This document shows, piece after piece, positions 51,483 through 59,802 of a stretch of DNA of 64,000 nt (position 1 is the stretch's first letter; each line of letters begins with the position of its first letter). Source of the stretch: CAYWRO01 sp964460345 (lineage in GTDB: Bacteria; Planctomycetota; Phycisphaerae; Phycisphaerales; UBA1924); NCBI GenBank assembly GCA_964460345.1, contig CAYWRO010000001.1, positions 47,633-111,632 on the forward strand, read 5' to 3'. A program made the translations under genes and the position numbers. The notes below the pieces were generated by a model. The model was not told where the DNA came from and searched no databases. It saw nothing but the letters and a program-made list of their open reading frames with translations.

Positions 51483-52933
51483 GCGTGCTCGTCGTAGTGG
51501 ACAACCCGAAGCGTTGGCCACTGCACATTCCGGGGGTGGAGACGGTTCTGTCGCGGGATTATCTGGCGGAGCCGCGGTTCACGACGCTGCGAAGCGCGAA
51601 GGTCTTCAATCTCTGCCGCTCGTATCGGTACCAGAGCACCGGGTACTACGTCTCCCTGCTCGCGGCCGCGCGCGGGCATCGGGTGCTGCCCTCGATTGCA
51701 ACGATCCAGGACCTCAAGCTCGCTCCGGTCATCCGCATTGCCGCCGCGGAGCTTGACGACCTGATGCAGCACTCGCTCAAGCAGCTCAAGGGCGACACTT
51801 TCGAGCTGAGCATTTATTTCGGACGCAACATGGCGGCACGGTACGAACGGCTCTCCATGGCGCTGTTTAACCAGTTTCCCGCGCCGTTTCTGCGGGCGTC
51901 GTTCGTGCGCGAGGATGGCCACTGGGACCTGGAGTCAATCCGGCCGATCGCCGGAAACGATGTGCCGGAGTCACACCAGCCGTTTCTGACCGAGCAGGCC
52001 CAGCGGTACTTTTCAGCACGGCCGCGGCGGTCGCGGGCGCGGCGGACGTACAAGTACGATCTGGCCATACTGGTGGATCCCGAGGAGACCATGCCGCCGT
52101 CGAACGGCAAAGCGCTGCGGAAGTTCGCGCGGGCGGCCGAACAACTGGGGATCTCAACGGCGACGATCGAGAAGGACGCCTACGGACACATCGCCGAGTA
52201 CGACGCCCTGTTCATCCGGGTGACGACGGCGGTGAACCACTACAGCTATCGGTTCAGCCGCCGCGCCGCCGCGGAGGGGCTGGTGGTGATCGACAGCCCC
52301 GAAGCAATCGTGCGGTGCGTGAACAAGGTCTACCTGGCCGAGCTATTGGAGCGCCACAACATCTCGCGGCCGCGGACGCTGATCATCTCGAAGGAGACGG
52401 TGCAGCAGGCCCCGGAGCAGCTTGGTTATCCGTTCGTCCTGAAACAACCGGACAGTGCTTTCAGCCAGGGCGTGGTGAAGGTGGAGAATGAGGGGGAACT
52501 GCTGGCGCAGACGGCGGGCCGCTTCGAGCAGTCGGACCTGCTGCTGGCGCAGGAGTTCTGCCCGACCGAGTACGACTGGCGCGTGGGCGTGCTGGATGGC
52601 CGGCCGCTGTACGTCTGCCGGTATCACATGGCGCGGCGGCACTGGCAGATCATCGACTCATCCGGACGTCAGACGCGGTACGGCCAGGTAGACACGATGG
52701 CCGTGGAGGAAGCGCCGATCGACGTGGTGGCCCTCGGCGTGCGCGCGGCGGGGCTGATGGGAGAGGGGCTCTTTGGCGTCGACATCAAGGTTGTGAACGA
52801 GCGACCAATCGTTATTGAAGTGAACGACAATCCGAGCATCGACGCGGGGTACGAGGATCGAGTCCTGAAGGACGACTTGTACATGGCGGTGATGCGGTCG
52901 TTCCTGTCAAAGCTCGAGAGCCGGCGGGGGTAG
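51479..52933 (+). CDS. RimK-type ATP-grasp peptide ligase
   Basis: 484 residues. An N-terminal RimK-like pre-ATP-grasp region (about 1-190) is followed by the ATP-grasp domain with YPFVLKQPDSAFSQGV, LLAQEFCPTEYDWRVGVL and the Mg site GVDIKVVNERPIVIEVNDNPSID. RimK-type ligases add Glu or other amino acids to a carboxyl end with ATP. The start is GTG at 51479 overlapping the peptidase stop (GTGA), so both proteins are made together. Its acceptor is unknown; a GCS2-type ligase and an amidohydrolase lie 10 kb away. A terminator hairpin follows at 52988. Confidence 0.9.
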   Translation: MSVLVVVDNPKRWPLHIPGVETVLSRDYLAEPRFTTLRSAKVFNLCRSYRYQSTGYYVSLLAAARGHRVLPSIATIQDLKLAPVIRIAAAELDDLMQHSLKQLKGDTFELSIYFGRNMAARYERLSMALFNQFPAPFLRASFVREDGHWDLESIRPIAGNDVPESHQPFLTEQAQRYFSARPRRSRARRTYKYDLAILVDPEETMPPSNGKALRKFARAAEQLGISTATIEKDAYGHIAEYDALFIRVTTAVNHYSYRFSRRAAAEGLVVIDSPEAIVRCVNKVYLAELLERHNISRPRTLIISKETVQQAPEQLGYPFVLKQPDSAFSQGVVKVENEGELLAQTAGRFEQSDLLLAQEFCPTEYDWRVGVLDGRPLYVCRYHMARRHWQIIDSSGRQTRYGQVDTMAVEEAPIDVVALGVRAAGLMGEGLFGVDIKVVNERPIVIEVNDNPSIDAGYEDRVLKDDLYMAVMRSFLSKLESRRG

Positions 52934-52987
52934 GACCCCCCGGGCCGTGGAGTGCATCGCGCCGACGACGGTAGGGCCAAAATGAAA

Positions 52988-53013
52988 AGCCCCGGCCGTT
53001 TCCGGCCGGGGCT
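52988..53013 (-). terminator. Terminator of flagellin 1 (shared by both strands)
   Basis: A 10-bp stem (AGCCCCGGCC / GGCCGGGGCT) with loop GTTTCC. On the minus strand it is followed by TTTTCATTTT, which makes it a good rho-independent terminator for flagellin 1. It can also end the plus-strand ATP-grasp transcript. Confidence 0.88.
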
Positions 53014-53049
53014 GGGTGCCTGACGAGGCTGTTGCTCTCAAGCTCTCGG

Positions 53050-54561
53050 TTAGCCGAGGAGCGCCAGGGCGGACTGGGGCTGGCTGTTGGCCAGCGAGAG
53101 GACGTTGGTCGCCGCCTGGCTGAGGATCTGCGAGCGCGTCATGGATGCGGTCTCGCTGGCGAAGTCGGCGTCGCGGATGACGGACTCTGCCGCGGCGGTG
53201 TTCTCGAGGGAGATGCCCAGCGAGCGGATGGTGGCGCCGACCGTGTTCTTCTGGAAGGCGCCCAGGCGGCCGCGGAGCGAGGAAATCTGGTCGATGGCCT
53301 CGCCGACGACCTTCTGAGCGGAGGTGAGGTCGCCGTCGACCACGTTGAAGGACTTGCCGCTGGCCAGGTCGTCCAGGAAGCCGACGGTGGAGTTACCCAG
53401 CTTGCGGGTGGAAACGTCCTTGATGCCGATGGAGACCTTGCCGGCGATGTCCACGTTGCCGGCGAGCTGGAAGTCGCCGCCGCCGCCGGTGATGGTGAAG
53501 GCGTCGACCGAGCCGAGCGTCTGGGCCGTGGACTGGTCGAGCGTGATCGAGACATTGAGGAAGTCGGTGTTGATGCGGGCGGTGCGGCCATCCGAGGTCG
53601 CGGCGATGCCGTTGATCGTCGCGGCGATGTCCTGACCGTCGTCGCGGACGCCGTTCGTGGCGGCCGAGAAGGCGGTGCCGGAGGTCTGGGCCGTGTTGAA
53701 GTCATCGTCCTCGAGCTTGTAGAGGCCGACGCCCGTGCCCTGAATGTCCGCGGCATTGACGACCTTGACCGAGGCGAAGGCGTCATTGCCGAACTCGGTG
53801 CTCCGGACGACGAAGCCGGTCCCGTTGGACGAGGCAACCGCTTCGACGCCGGTGACGTCGGTGAACGTGTTGATCGCGGCCACGATGTCCGTGATCTGCG
53901 TGCCGGAAGCGAAGGACAGCTCACGGGAGCCGAGTGCGCCGGCGATTTCGAAGGTGAAGGCAGAGTTGGTGCCGCCGTTGAGGTTCAGCGCACCGTTGGT
54001 TGACAGGTAGAGGCCGGCCTGCTGGGCGGAGGTCGTGACCACCGCCTTCACAGCCAGGTTCTGGCCCTGGGCGAGCTTCGCGCCATTGACGGCGAAGTCG
54101 GTGACGCCAGTGTCGACGGTCGTGACGTTGAAGTCGAGACGGCCGTTGAGCAGCTTGTTGCCCTGGAAGCTGGTGGCGTCGGCGATGCGGTCGATCGTCT
54201 GCAGGATGGAGTCGATCTGGAGCTGGTTTGCTTCCTTCTCGCTCTTGGACAGACCGGCCGTGTTCGCGGTGGCCGTGATGAGGCCCTGCAGCTCCGTCAT
54301 GAGGTTCGAGATTTCCTGCAGGCCGCCTTCGGCAATGTTGGCGACCTGGTCGGCACGCTCGGCGTTGCCGATCGCGGCGTTGAGCGCCGACTTCTCGCTG
54401 CGGAGATTCTCCGAAGCGATGAGACCCGCCGGGTCATCCTTGCCGCGGTTGATCCGCAGACCCGTGCTGAGGCGCTCAAGCGACTGATTCAGACCAATGT
54501 TGTTCTGATTCAGCACGCGCTGAGCAATGAGACTCTGAACGTTCGTGTTAATGCGGCTCAT
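53050..54561 (-). CDS. fliC: Flagellin 1
   Basis: 503 residues. The conserved flagellin N-terminus (MSRINTNVQSLIAQRVLNQNN, then LERLSTGLRINRGKDDPAGL) and C-terminus (ASMTRSQILSQAATNVLSLAN, ending ALALLG) form the D0/D1 core; the middle (about 140-400) is variable and filament-surface exposed. It polymerises into the flagellar filament after export. The ATG at 54561 has CACGGAGGAT just upstream; the long open frame before it is non-flagellin. It is the last gene in the cluster and has its own terminator at 52988. Confidence 0.96.
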   Translation of the reverse strand: MSRINTNVQSLIAQRVLNQNNIGLNQSLERLSTGLRINRGKDDPAGLIASENLRSEKSALNAAIGNAERADQVANIAEGGLQEISNLMTELQGLITATANTAGLSKSEKEANQLQIDSILQTIDRIADATSFQGNKLLNGRLDFNVTTVDTGVTDFAVNGAKLAQGQNLAVKAVVTTSAQQAGLYLSTNGALNLNGGTNSAFTFEIAGALGSRELSFASGTQITDIVAAINTFTDVTGVEAVASSNGTGFVVRSTEFGNDAFASVKVVNAADIQGTGVGLYKLEDDDFNTAQTSGTAFSAATNGVRDDGQDIAATINGIAATSDGRTARINTDFLNVSITLDQSTAQTLGSVDAFTITGGGGDFQLAGNVDIAGKVSIGIKDVSTRKLGNSTVGFLDDLASGKSFNVVDGDLTSAQKVVGEAIDQISSLRGRLGAFQKNTVGATIRSLGISLENTAAAESVIRDADFASETASMTRSQILSQAATNVLSLANSQPQSALALLG

Positions 54562-54903
54562 ACGATCCTCCGTGCTCCTGATCGGGCGCCCTCGCTGAGA
54601 GACGCCGGTGATGTGTTCGGGGCGGGTCGGCCGCACACGCGGCCACTTGTGTTTCACTCCAGGCGGGTTTCGACTCGCCTGTCCCGGCGTCCCTACCGGG
54701 CGTGCACGCCTCTGCCCCAGCAAGGTGTGCGGAGGATGGATCGGATGGCTAGGGGGGCGGGTTAACTTCACCCGGCACAATCCGCAAACTTTTTTGTTCT
54801 CGCGAGCAATCCGAGGCAAAAATGAAAAAGGCCCGCGCCGGAGCGGGGCCTTGATCAGGGGGGAGGTTGATGGGAAAAGTCTGTCGAGGAGGCGTTATCG
54901 GGC
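54562..54903 (-). promoter_or_regulatory. Leader region of flagellin 1
   Basis: A 342-base gap between the two flagellin genes. It holds the flagellin 2 terminator (54828-54852), the leader of flagellin 1 with CACGGAGGAT at the Shine-Dalgarno, and a weak AAAAGTTT / GCCGGG pair near 54770-54790 that might be a sigma-28-like promoter (spacing is not standard). No gene is present. Confidence 0.5.
54828..54852 (-). terminator. Terminator of flagellin 2
   Basis: On the minus strand, a stem with arms AAGGCCC...CGC and GCG...GGGCCTT (one bulged base) and a TCCG loop, followed by TTTCATTTTT. It ends 52 bases after the flagellin 2 stop. Confidence 0.85.
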
Positions 54904-56451
54904 CTAGCCGAGCAGTTGGAGAACGCTCTGCGACTGCTGATTGGCCAGCGCGAGGACCGAAGTGCTTGCCTGGTTGAGCACCTGGGCGCGTGTGAGAGAA
55001 CTCGTTTCCGCGGCGAAATCGGCGTCGCGGATGAGCGATTCGGAGGCCGTCAGGTTCTCCAGGGCGGATTCGAGCGACCGGACGTTCGTGTCCAGCGTGT
55101 TTCGCTCAAAGGCGCCGAGGCGGCCGCGGAGAACGGAGATCTCATCAATGGCAGTCTCGAGGATCTGAGACGCGTTCTGGAAGTTGCCGCTGCTGAGGTC
55201 GTTGGCGCCGCCCGTCTTCAGGGAGGACAGGTACTCAAGGCCGTCGCCGATCAGGGTTCCGCCGAGCCGGGAAGCGGCGATCGACGGCAGTGCGATGTTG
55301 GTCTGCTGGGAGGTGTTGACCTCGCCGCCGAGTTGGAAGAGAGCGCCGCCGCCGGTTACGTGGAAGGTGGTGGTTGCGCCGTTGGTCGTGGCGAAGTTCT
55401 CGGCAAGCTGGAACTTCAGAGACATCGTCGTGCTGTTGTTGACGTTGACGGTCAGTCCCTCACCGTCTGAAAGCACGCCGTTGATCAGGGCGACGACGTC
55501 GCGTCCGTGGTCGCGCTTGGAGGCGCTGACCGTGAGGGTGCCGCCGTCGACGTCCGTGAAGGAGAAGGCAGCCGGGCGTGCGGCCTCGTCCGGCAGCTTG
55601 TAGGTCTCAAAGAAGTCACCAGCACTGCCGATCTTCTCGACGGAGACGAAGGACTTGTCGCCGAAGCTGGTCGAACTGAAGACGACGCCGGAGCTGGCGT
55701 CGCCGGCGTTGATCAGGGCCGCGGAGACGCCGGTGGCTTCCTTAAAGGTGTTGACCGCGGCGACGACGTCCGCCAGGGACGTTCCGGAGACAAACGAGAG
55801 CTCCTGGACCCCGTGCTTGCCTGCGATGGCGAGCGTGACCGAGGAGAGGAGCGTGCCGTTTGCGGAGGGGACGGAGGCGTAGTCGCCCCGCATGTAGAGG
55901 CTGCCGGTCTGGGCGGAGTTCAGGACGCGAGCCTGGACCTGGATGTTCTGCTGGCCCGCGAAGTTCGCCCCGTAAATCTCCGCCTTGGCGATGGCGTTGA
56001 CGTCGAGGCCGGAAAGCGTGTAGGCGAGTTCGCCATTGAGAAGCTTAAGCCCGCCGAACGAAGCGCTGTTGCTGATTCGGGTGATCGAATCGATGGCCGA
56101 ATCGATCTGGAGCTGGTTGGCCTGCCGCTCCTCGTCGGAGATCGCGCCGGTGTTGGACGCTTCAACGACGAGGGATTTGATGGAGTTCAGCAGGTCGCTG
56201 ACCTCAGCAAGCGAACCCTCGGTGGTCGCAATGACGGCGCTGGCACGCGTGGAGTTGTCGACGGCCTGTTCGATGCCGCGGATCTCGGAGCGCAGGCGCT
56301 CGGAGATGATGAGCCCGGCAGGGTTGTCGGCTCCGCGGTTGATCTGGAGCCCGGTGGAGAGCCGCTGGAGCCGGACCTGCAGGTCGTCGTTGGCACGATT
56401 GAGATTGGCTCGGGCGATGAGGCTGGGGATGTTTGAGTTGATCCTAGCCAT
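54904..56451 (-). CDS. fliC: Flagellin 2
   Basis: 515 residues, a diverged paralogue of flagellin 1. Conserved N-terminus (MARINSNIPSLIARANLNRAN, LQRLSTGLQINRGADNPAGL) and C-terminus (SSLTRAQVLNQASTSVLALAN, ending VLQLLG) are intact; the middle differs from flagellin 1. Its leader also carries CACGGAGGAT, seven bases before the ATG, and a CCGGCG/CGCCGG hairpin at 56499-56515. The two flagellins with separate terminators could be switched or graded in the filament. Confidence 0.95.
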   Translation of the reverse strand: MARINSNIPSLIARANLNRANDDLQVRLQRLSTGLQINRGADNPAGLIISERLRSEIRGIEQAVDNSTRASAVIATTEGSLAEVSDLLNSIKSLVVEASNTGAISDEERQANQLQIDSAIDSITRISNSASFGGLKLLNGELAYTLSGLDVNAIAKAEIYGANFAGQQNIQVQARVLNSAQTGSLYMRGDYASVPSANGTLLSSVTLAIAGKHGVQELSFVSGTSLADVVAAVNTFKEATGVSAALINAGDASSGVVFSSTSFGDKSFVSVEKIGSAGDFFETYKLPDEAARPAAFSFTDVDGGTLTVSASKRDHGRDVVALINGVLSDGEGLTVNVNNSTTMSLKFQLAENFATTNGATTTFHVTGGGALFQLGGEVNTSQQTNIALPSIAASRLGGTLIGDGLEYLSSLKTGGANDLSSGNFQNASQILETAIDEISVLRGRLGAFERNTLDTNVRSLESALENLTASESLIRDADFAAETSSLTRAQVLNQASTSVLALANQQSQSVLQLLG

Positions 56452-56567
56452 TGCAATCCTCCGTGATTGAGGCTAAGTGACTTGCGACCGCTGCGTGCCC
56501 GGCGTTGTGCGCCGGTCGTTTCGTGCGGCACCAGGGACGTCGTTTGGGGCGGGAGTTGGTCATGGGG

Positions 56568-56909
56568 TTACGCCGACTGGGCGCCTCCCGCCTGGTGGGG
56601 GGGGTGATGCGGAGCGCCGCCCTTCGGCGGAGCGATGCGCGTGGGAGAGATCTGCGGTCGTGCCTGCCGTCCCGGGCTCTTGGCCGGCCCCGGTGAGAGG
56701 CGGAGGCCATTGAGGTCGCCGGACGAAATTCTGGCGGCGTTTTCGTTTTCGGCCCGGATCGCGTCGTACACCTCTTTGCGGTGGACGGCGATGCGGGTCG
56801 GCGCGGTGATGCCGAGGCGGACCTTGTCGCCGCGGATGTCGACGACGGTAATCTCGATTTCGTCGCCGATCATGATCGTTTCATCGCGCTGACGTGAGAG
56901 GACCAGCAT
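56568..56909 (-). CDS. csrA: Carbon storage regulator CsrA, long C-terminal tail
   Basis: 113 residues against about 60-75 in most bacteria. The core is complete: MLVLSRQRDETIMIGDEIEI, VDIRGDKVRLGITAP and VHRKEVYDAI, with the RNA-binding Arg and the strand that packs the dimer. After about residue 62 comes a Pro/Arg/Gly-rich tail of unknown role. CsrA binds GGA motifs in mRNA leaders and blocks translation. The ATG at 56909 has AAGGAG about eight bases upstream. It follows fliW in transcription order and precedes flagellin 2, the classic context of the FliW-CsrA switch. Confidence 0.95.
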   Translation of the reverse strand: MLVLSRQRDETIMIGDEIEITVVDIRGDKVRLGITAPTRIAVHRKEVYDAIRAENENAARISSGDLNGLRLSPGPAKSPGRQARPQISPTRIAPPKGGAPHHPPHQAGGAQSA

Positions 56910-57048
56910 GGGGTCGGCTCCTTCCTTCGTGGTCAGACTCCGCGCCCGGCCAAGGGCCGACGGCGGGAGCGCCGTCATCCATGACGGCGGAAGTGGGTTG
57001 TCGCGGCTGCGGGGGGACCGCGATGCCGCGGGGGAGTTGAGGGAAGCG

Positions 57049-57507
57049 TCAGGCGCTCATCGCCTTGTCGCGCACACGCTGCTGCTGGGCGAGGGAGACA
57101 AGCGGATGGCGCGTGGTCCACCGCTTCTCGGCCAGGACGAGCTGTTCGCCCGTGCGGGTGAGCGTGTTGATGACGAGCGGTCCCTGCAAGTTGCCGGTGA
57201 GGGTGGTCTCCACCTTGTTGACGATGACGAAGACCTGCGCGTCTTCGAGCCTCGCCAGGTTGAGTTCCTCCATCTGCTCAGACCGGATCGGCACGGAGTA
57301 ATCCGGGACGAAGAAGGAGGGGTCGGTGACGACGAACGCCAGGTTTGGATCGTCGAGCGACTGCAGCCAGAAGAAGCATGCATCGTCGGCCGGCTCGAGC
57401 AGGCAGAACCTGCAGTGGCTGCTGAAGCCGAGTAGTCCCTTCGGGAACGTAATAACGCGGTCCTCCGCGATGTCGACGTCTCCGAAACGTGTGGTCCGCA
57501 CTTGCAT
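57049..57507 (-). CDS. fliW: Flagellar assembly factor FliW
   Basis: 152 residues. Family motifs are FPKGLLGFSSHCRFCLLEP, PNLAFVVTDPSFFVPDY and VFVIVNKVETTLTGNLQGPLVIN. FliW binds flagellin and CsrA; when flagellin is exported, FliW frees and binds CsrA, which lifts repression of flagellin translation. It lies between flgL and csrA. The ATG at 57507 has GGAG about seven bases before it. Confidence 0.96.
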   Translation of the reverse strand: MQVRTTRFGDVDIAEDRVITFPKGLLGFSSHCRFCLLEPADDACFFWLQSLDDPNLAFVVTDPSFFVPDYSVPIRSEQMEELNLARLEDAQVFVIVNKVETTLTGNLQGPLVINTLTRTGEQLVLAEKRWTTRHPLVSLAQQQRVRDKAMSA

Positions 57508-57638
57508 GGGGACGCTCCAAAGGTCGGCCTGTCATCCGGATTGGCCCCGGCGTCCTCGCCGGGTGACCTCCTGTCAGACCGGAATCCGCGGCCGCGACGG
57601 ATTCCGTCGGTTCAGTTCAATGGACCGTTCCGGGCCGG

Positions 57639-59690
57639 TCAGCCCAGGAAGTCCAGGAGAGAGCGGGTCTGCGCCTGGGCGCCCGCGGTGAGCGATGCGG
57701 TGAGCTGCGTCTGCAGCAGGTTGTAACGGACGGCTGCTTCGGCGAAATCGAGGTCCTGAAGCTGGCTTCGAAACTGCTCATCGAGCAAGGATTGATCCTC
57801 TTGCCGGGTTGCCTCACGCTGGACCCGGCTGTCGTAGACACCCACGAGAGCTCGAGCGCCGGCAAGATGGTCGATGCTCTGCTCAAGATCCTCTCCAGCA
57901 AGGGTGATGCCAGAGACGTCGTCGTTCAGAAGGGCGTCGCGCAGGTCCATCAGTTGGGTGAAGAGCGAGTCGACGCGCACGGTGGCGCGGTCCTGCGCAA
58001 GGAACGTACCAGTCAGCGCATCAAATGCGCCGTCGAGCAGCCCGAGCTGCTCCGCCGCGGGGGAGTTGTTCTCCTGGGCTACGGTGATCGGGCCGAGGCC
58101 GGCAAGGTCCTGGAAGGCGATGCCGTTCGCTCCATCCGTGAGCACAGCGTTGAAGGAGCCGGGTGGGATGTCGCCGGCGAGTTCCGCCGCGGCGGCCTGA
58201 TCGTTAATGCGGGCCAGGAGGGTCTGGACGGAAACAATGTCCTCGGGCCGGAGGTCGACCCCGAAGGAGTCGCCGTTGCCCAGGGTGATCGTAAAGTCGA
58301 CGTCCGCGGCCGGATCCGGGGCGCCGGTGACCGGGTCCACTGCTCCGGAGACGATCTGGACGCCGCGGCCGTGATTGAAGTCGGTCAGGAGTGTGCCCGC
58401 GCTGAGAGAGCGGATGCCGAGTTCGGTTGCGGTCATCGCGCCGCCGGGGACCTCCTGGATCGACATCGTGGGCCCGGAGATCTCGCTGACCACATCCAGC
58501 CCGGTGCCATCGTCGTTGATCTGGACGCGCACGCCCGGGGCGCCGGTCTCGATCAGGTTCCGGACGTCGTCAATCGTCTGGGCGCTGGAGAGGTCGATGT
58601 CGCGGTTGACGGAGTTGCCGTCGCGCGTGAAGCTGATGCGAATGGAATCGAGCGGAAGGGTCAGGCCGGGGATCGCGGCCAGATCGGTGAGCATGGTGAG
58701 CCGCGGGTCAGTGGAGGCCCCGAGGGTGTTCGAAGCTTCGAACGGGGCCGCCGTGAGCCCGAGATCTTCGGCCATGGTCCCCAGGCCATCGTCAGCGAAC
58801 GTGATCTGTGGATCCGGGGCGCCCGCGGCCATGTCGATGAAGATCGAGCCGCCGCTGATGGAAACGCCGCCGGGGTTGAGGAGCGTGACCGAGTGATCGG
58901 TTTCGTACCGCTGGATGGCCGCCTCGATGCGCTCAACGACGTCCCCGACGGTCTCGGCGTCGGACAGATCAATCTCGACTGCGGGCCCGCCATCGACGGA
59001 AAAGCTGATGACGCCCCGGGCAACACCAAGGCCGCGCGCGCCGTTGACGTCGTCGAGGCGGGTGTCGAGCGTGAGCTCGGGATCGAGGTCGATGGTGGAG
59101 CGAAGGCGCGCGGAGGTTTCGCCGATGGCGTTGTCGCCGCCGATCGTGACGGGGATTCGTCCGCCGAGGTCAAGGTCAGTGATGAGCCCGGAGCCCCGGC
59201 CGACGTAGCGGAACCCGCCATAGAGCTCCTCGATGGGGGGGCGTGAAGGCGTTGAGCCGCCGAAGATGTACAGCCCATTCGTCTCGCGGTTGGCGAGTTG
59301 ATGAAGGGACTGGATCATGGCGTCGATCACGACGGCCTGGGCGGAGCGAGTGGTGGCGTCGGAGGTCACGCCGATCTGAGAAGAGGCGATGCCGCGTGCC
59401 TCGTGCAGCAGGTCATTGGCATCCCCCAGGGAAGAGTCGAGCAGGCCGAGAGACGCCGTCGCGGAGGAAAGGTTGCGGAGGCGCTGCTCGCGGCGTTCAA
59501 GACGATCTTCCAGGATTGAGATGCCGGAGGCGCGGACAGAGTCGTCGCTCGGGCGGTTGACGGCCTTGTTTGTGGCCATCTGCTGCTGGACATTGAGGAG
59601 GGCGAGATTGGTGCGCGTGATGTTCGACAGGAGAACCTGTGACGAGAGCATCGTTGGAACGCGCGAGATTGACGAAGGGATCGCACTCAT
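57639..59690 (-). CDS. flgL: Flagellar hook-associated protein FlgL
   Basis: 683 residues, about twice the usual size. The N-terminal MLSSQVLLSNITRTNLALLNVQQQM and C-terminal DLDFAEAAVRYNLLQTQLTASL helices form the conserved junction core. The extra length is in the middle (about 190-560), which holds several beta-rich blocks with repeated phrases (IDLSDAETVGDVVERI, IDLSSAQTIDDVRNLI, LRPEDIVSVQTLLARI), so it probably grew by internal duplication. It joins hook and filament with FlgK. It lies between flgK and fliW. Confidence 0.93.
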   Translation of the reverse strand: MSAIPSSISRVPTMLSSQVLLSNITRTNLALLNVQQQMATNKAVNRPSDDSVRASGISILEDRLERREQRLRNLSSATASLGLLDSSLGDANDLLHEARGIASSQIGVTSDATTRSAQAVVIDAMIQSLHQLANRETNGLYIFGGSTPSRPPIEELYGGFRYVGRGSGLITDLDLGGRIPVTIGGDNAIGETSARLRSTIDLDPELTLDTRLDDVNGARGLGVARGVISFSVDGGPAVEIDLSDAETVGDVVERIEAAIQRYETDHSVTLLNPGGVSISGGSIFIDMAAGAPDPQITFADDGLGTMAEDLGLTAAPFEASNTLGASTDPRLTMLTDLAAIPGLTLPLDSIRISFTRDGNSVNRDIDLSSAQTIDDVRNLIETGAPGVRVQINDDGTGLDVVSEISGPTMSIQEVPGGAMTATELGIRSLSAGTLLTDFNHGRGVQIVSGAVDPVTGAPDPAADVDFTITLGNGDSFGVDLRPEDIVSVQTLLARINDQAAAAELAGDIPPGSFNAVLTDGANGIAFQDLAGLGPITVAQENNSPAAEQLGLLDGAFDALTGTFLAQDRATVRVDSLFTQLMDLRDALLNDDVSGITLAGEDLEQSIDHLAGARALVGVYDSRVQREATRQEDQSLLDEQFRSQLQDLDFAEAAVRYNLLQTQLTASLTAGAQAQTRSLLDFLG

Positions 59691-59802
59691 GTCAGTTACC
59701 CGCCGTCTGGATTGGGGCCGCGGAGGTCACGAAAGATGGCTCCGGTGTCTCTGAGAACGAGATGCTTCTCTCTGTAGCGTTCTGCCGGCGTGATGCGGCT
59801 AC

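Noticed and set aside
54760..54800. Sigma-28 promoter for flagellin 1
   Set aside because: AAAAGTTT is followed by GCCGGG after 9 bases; the consensus needs 11 and GCCGATAA, so the match is too weak to claim as a feature.
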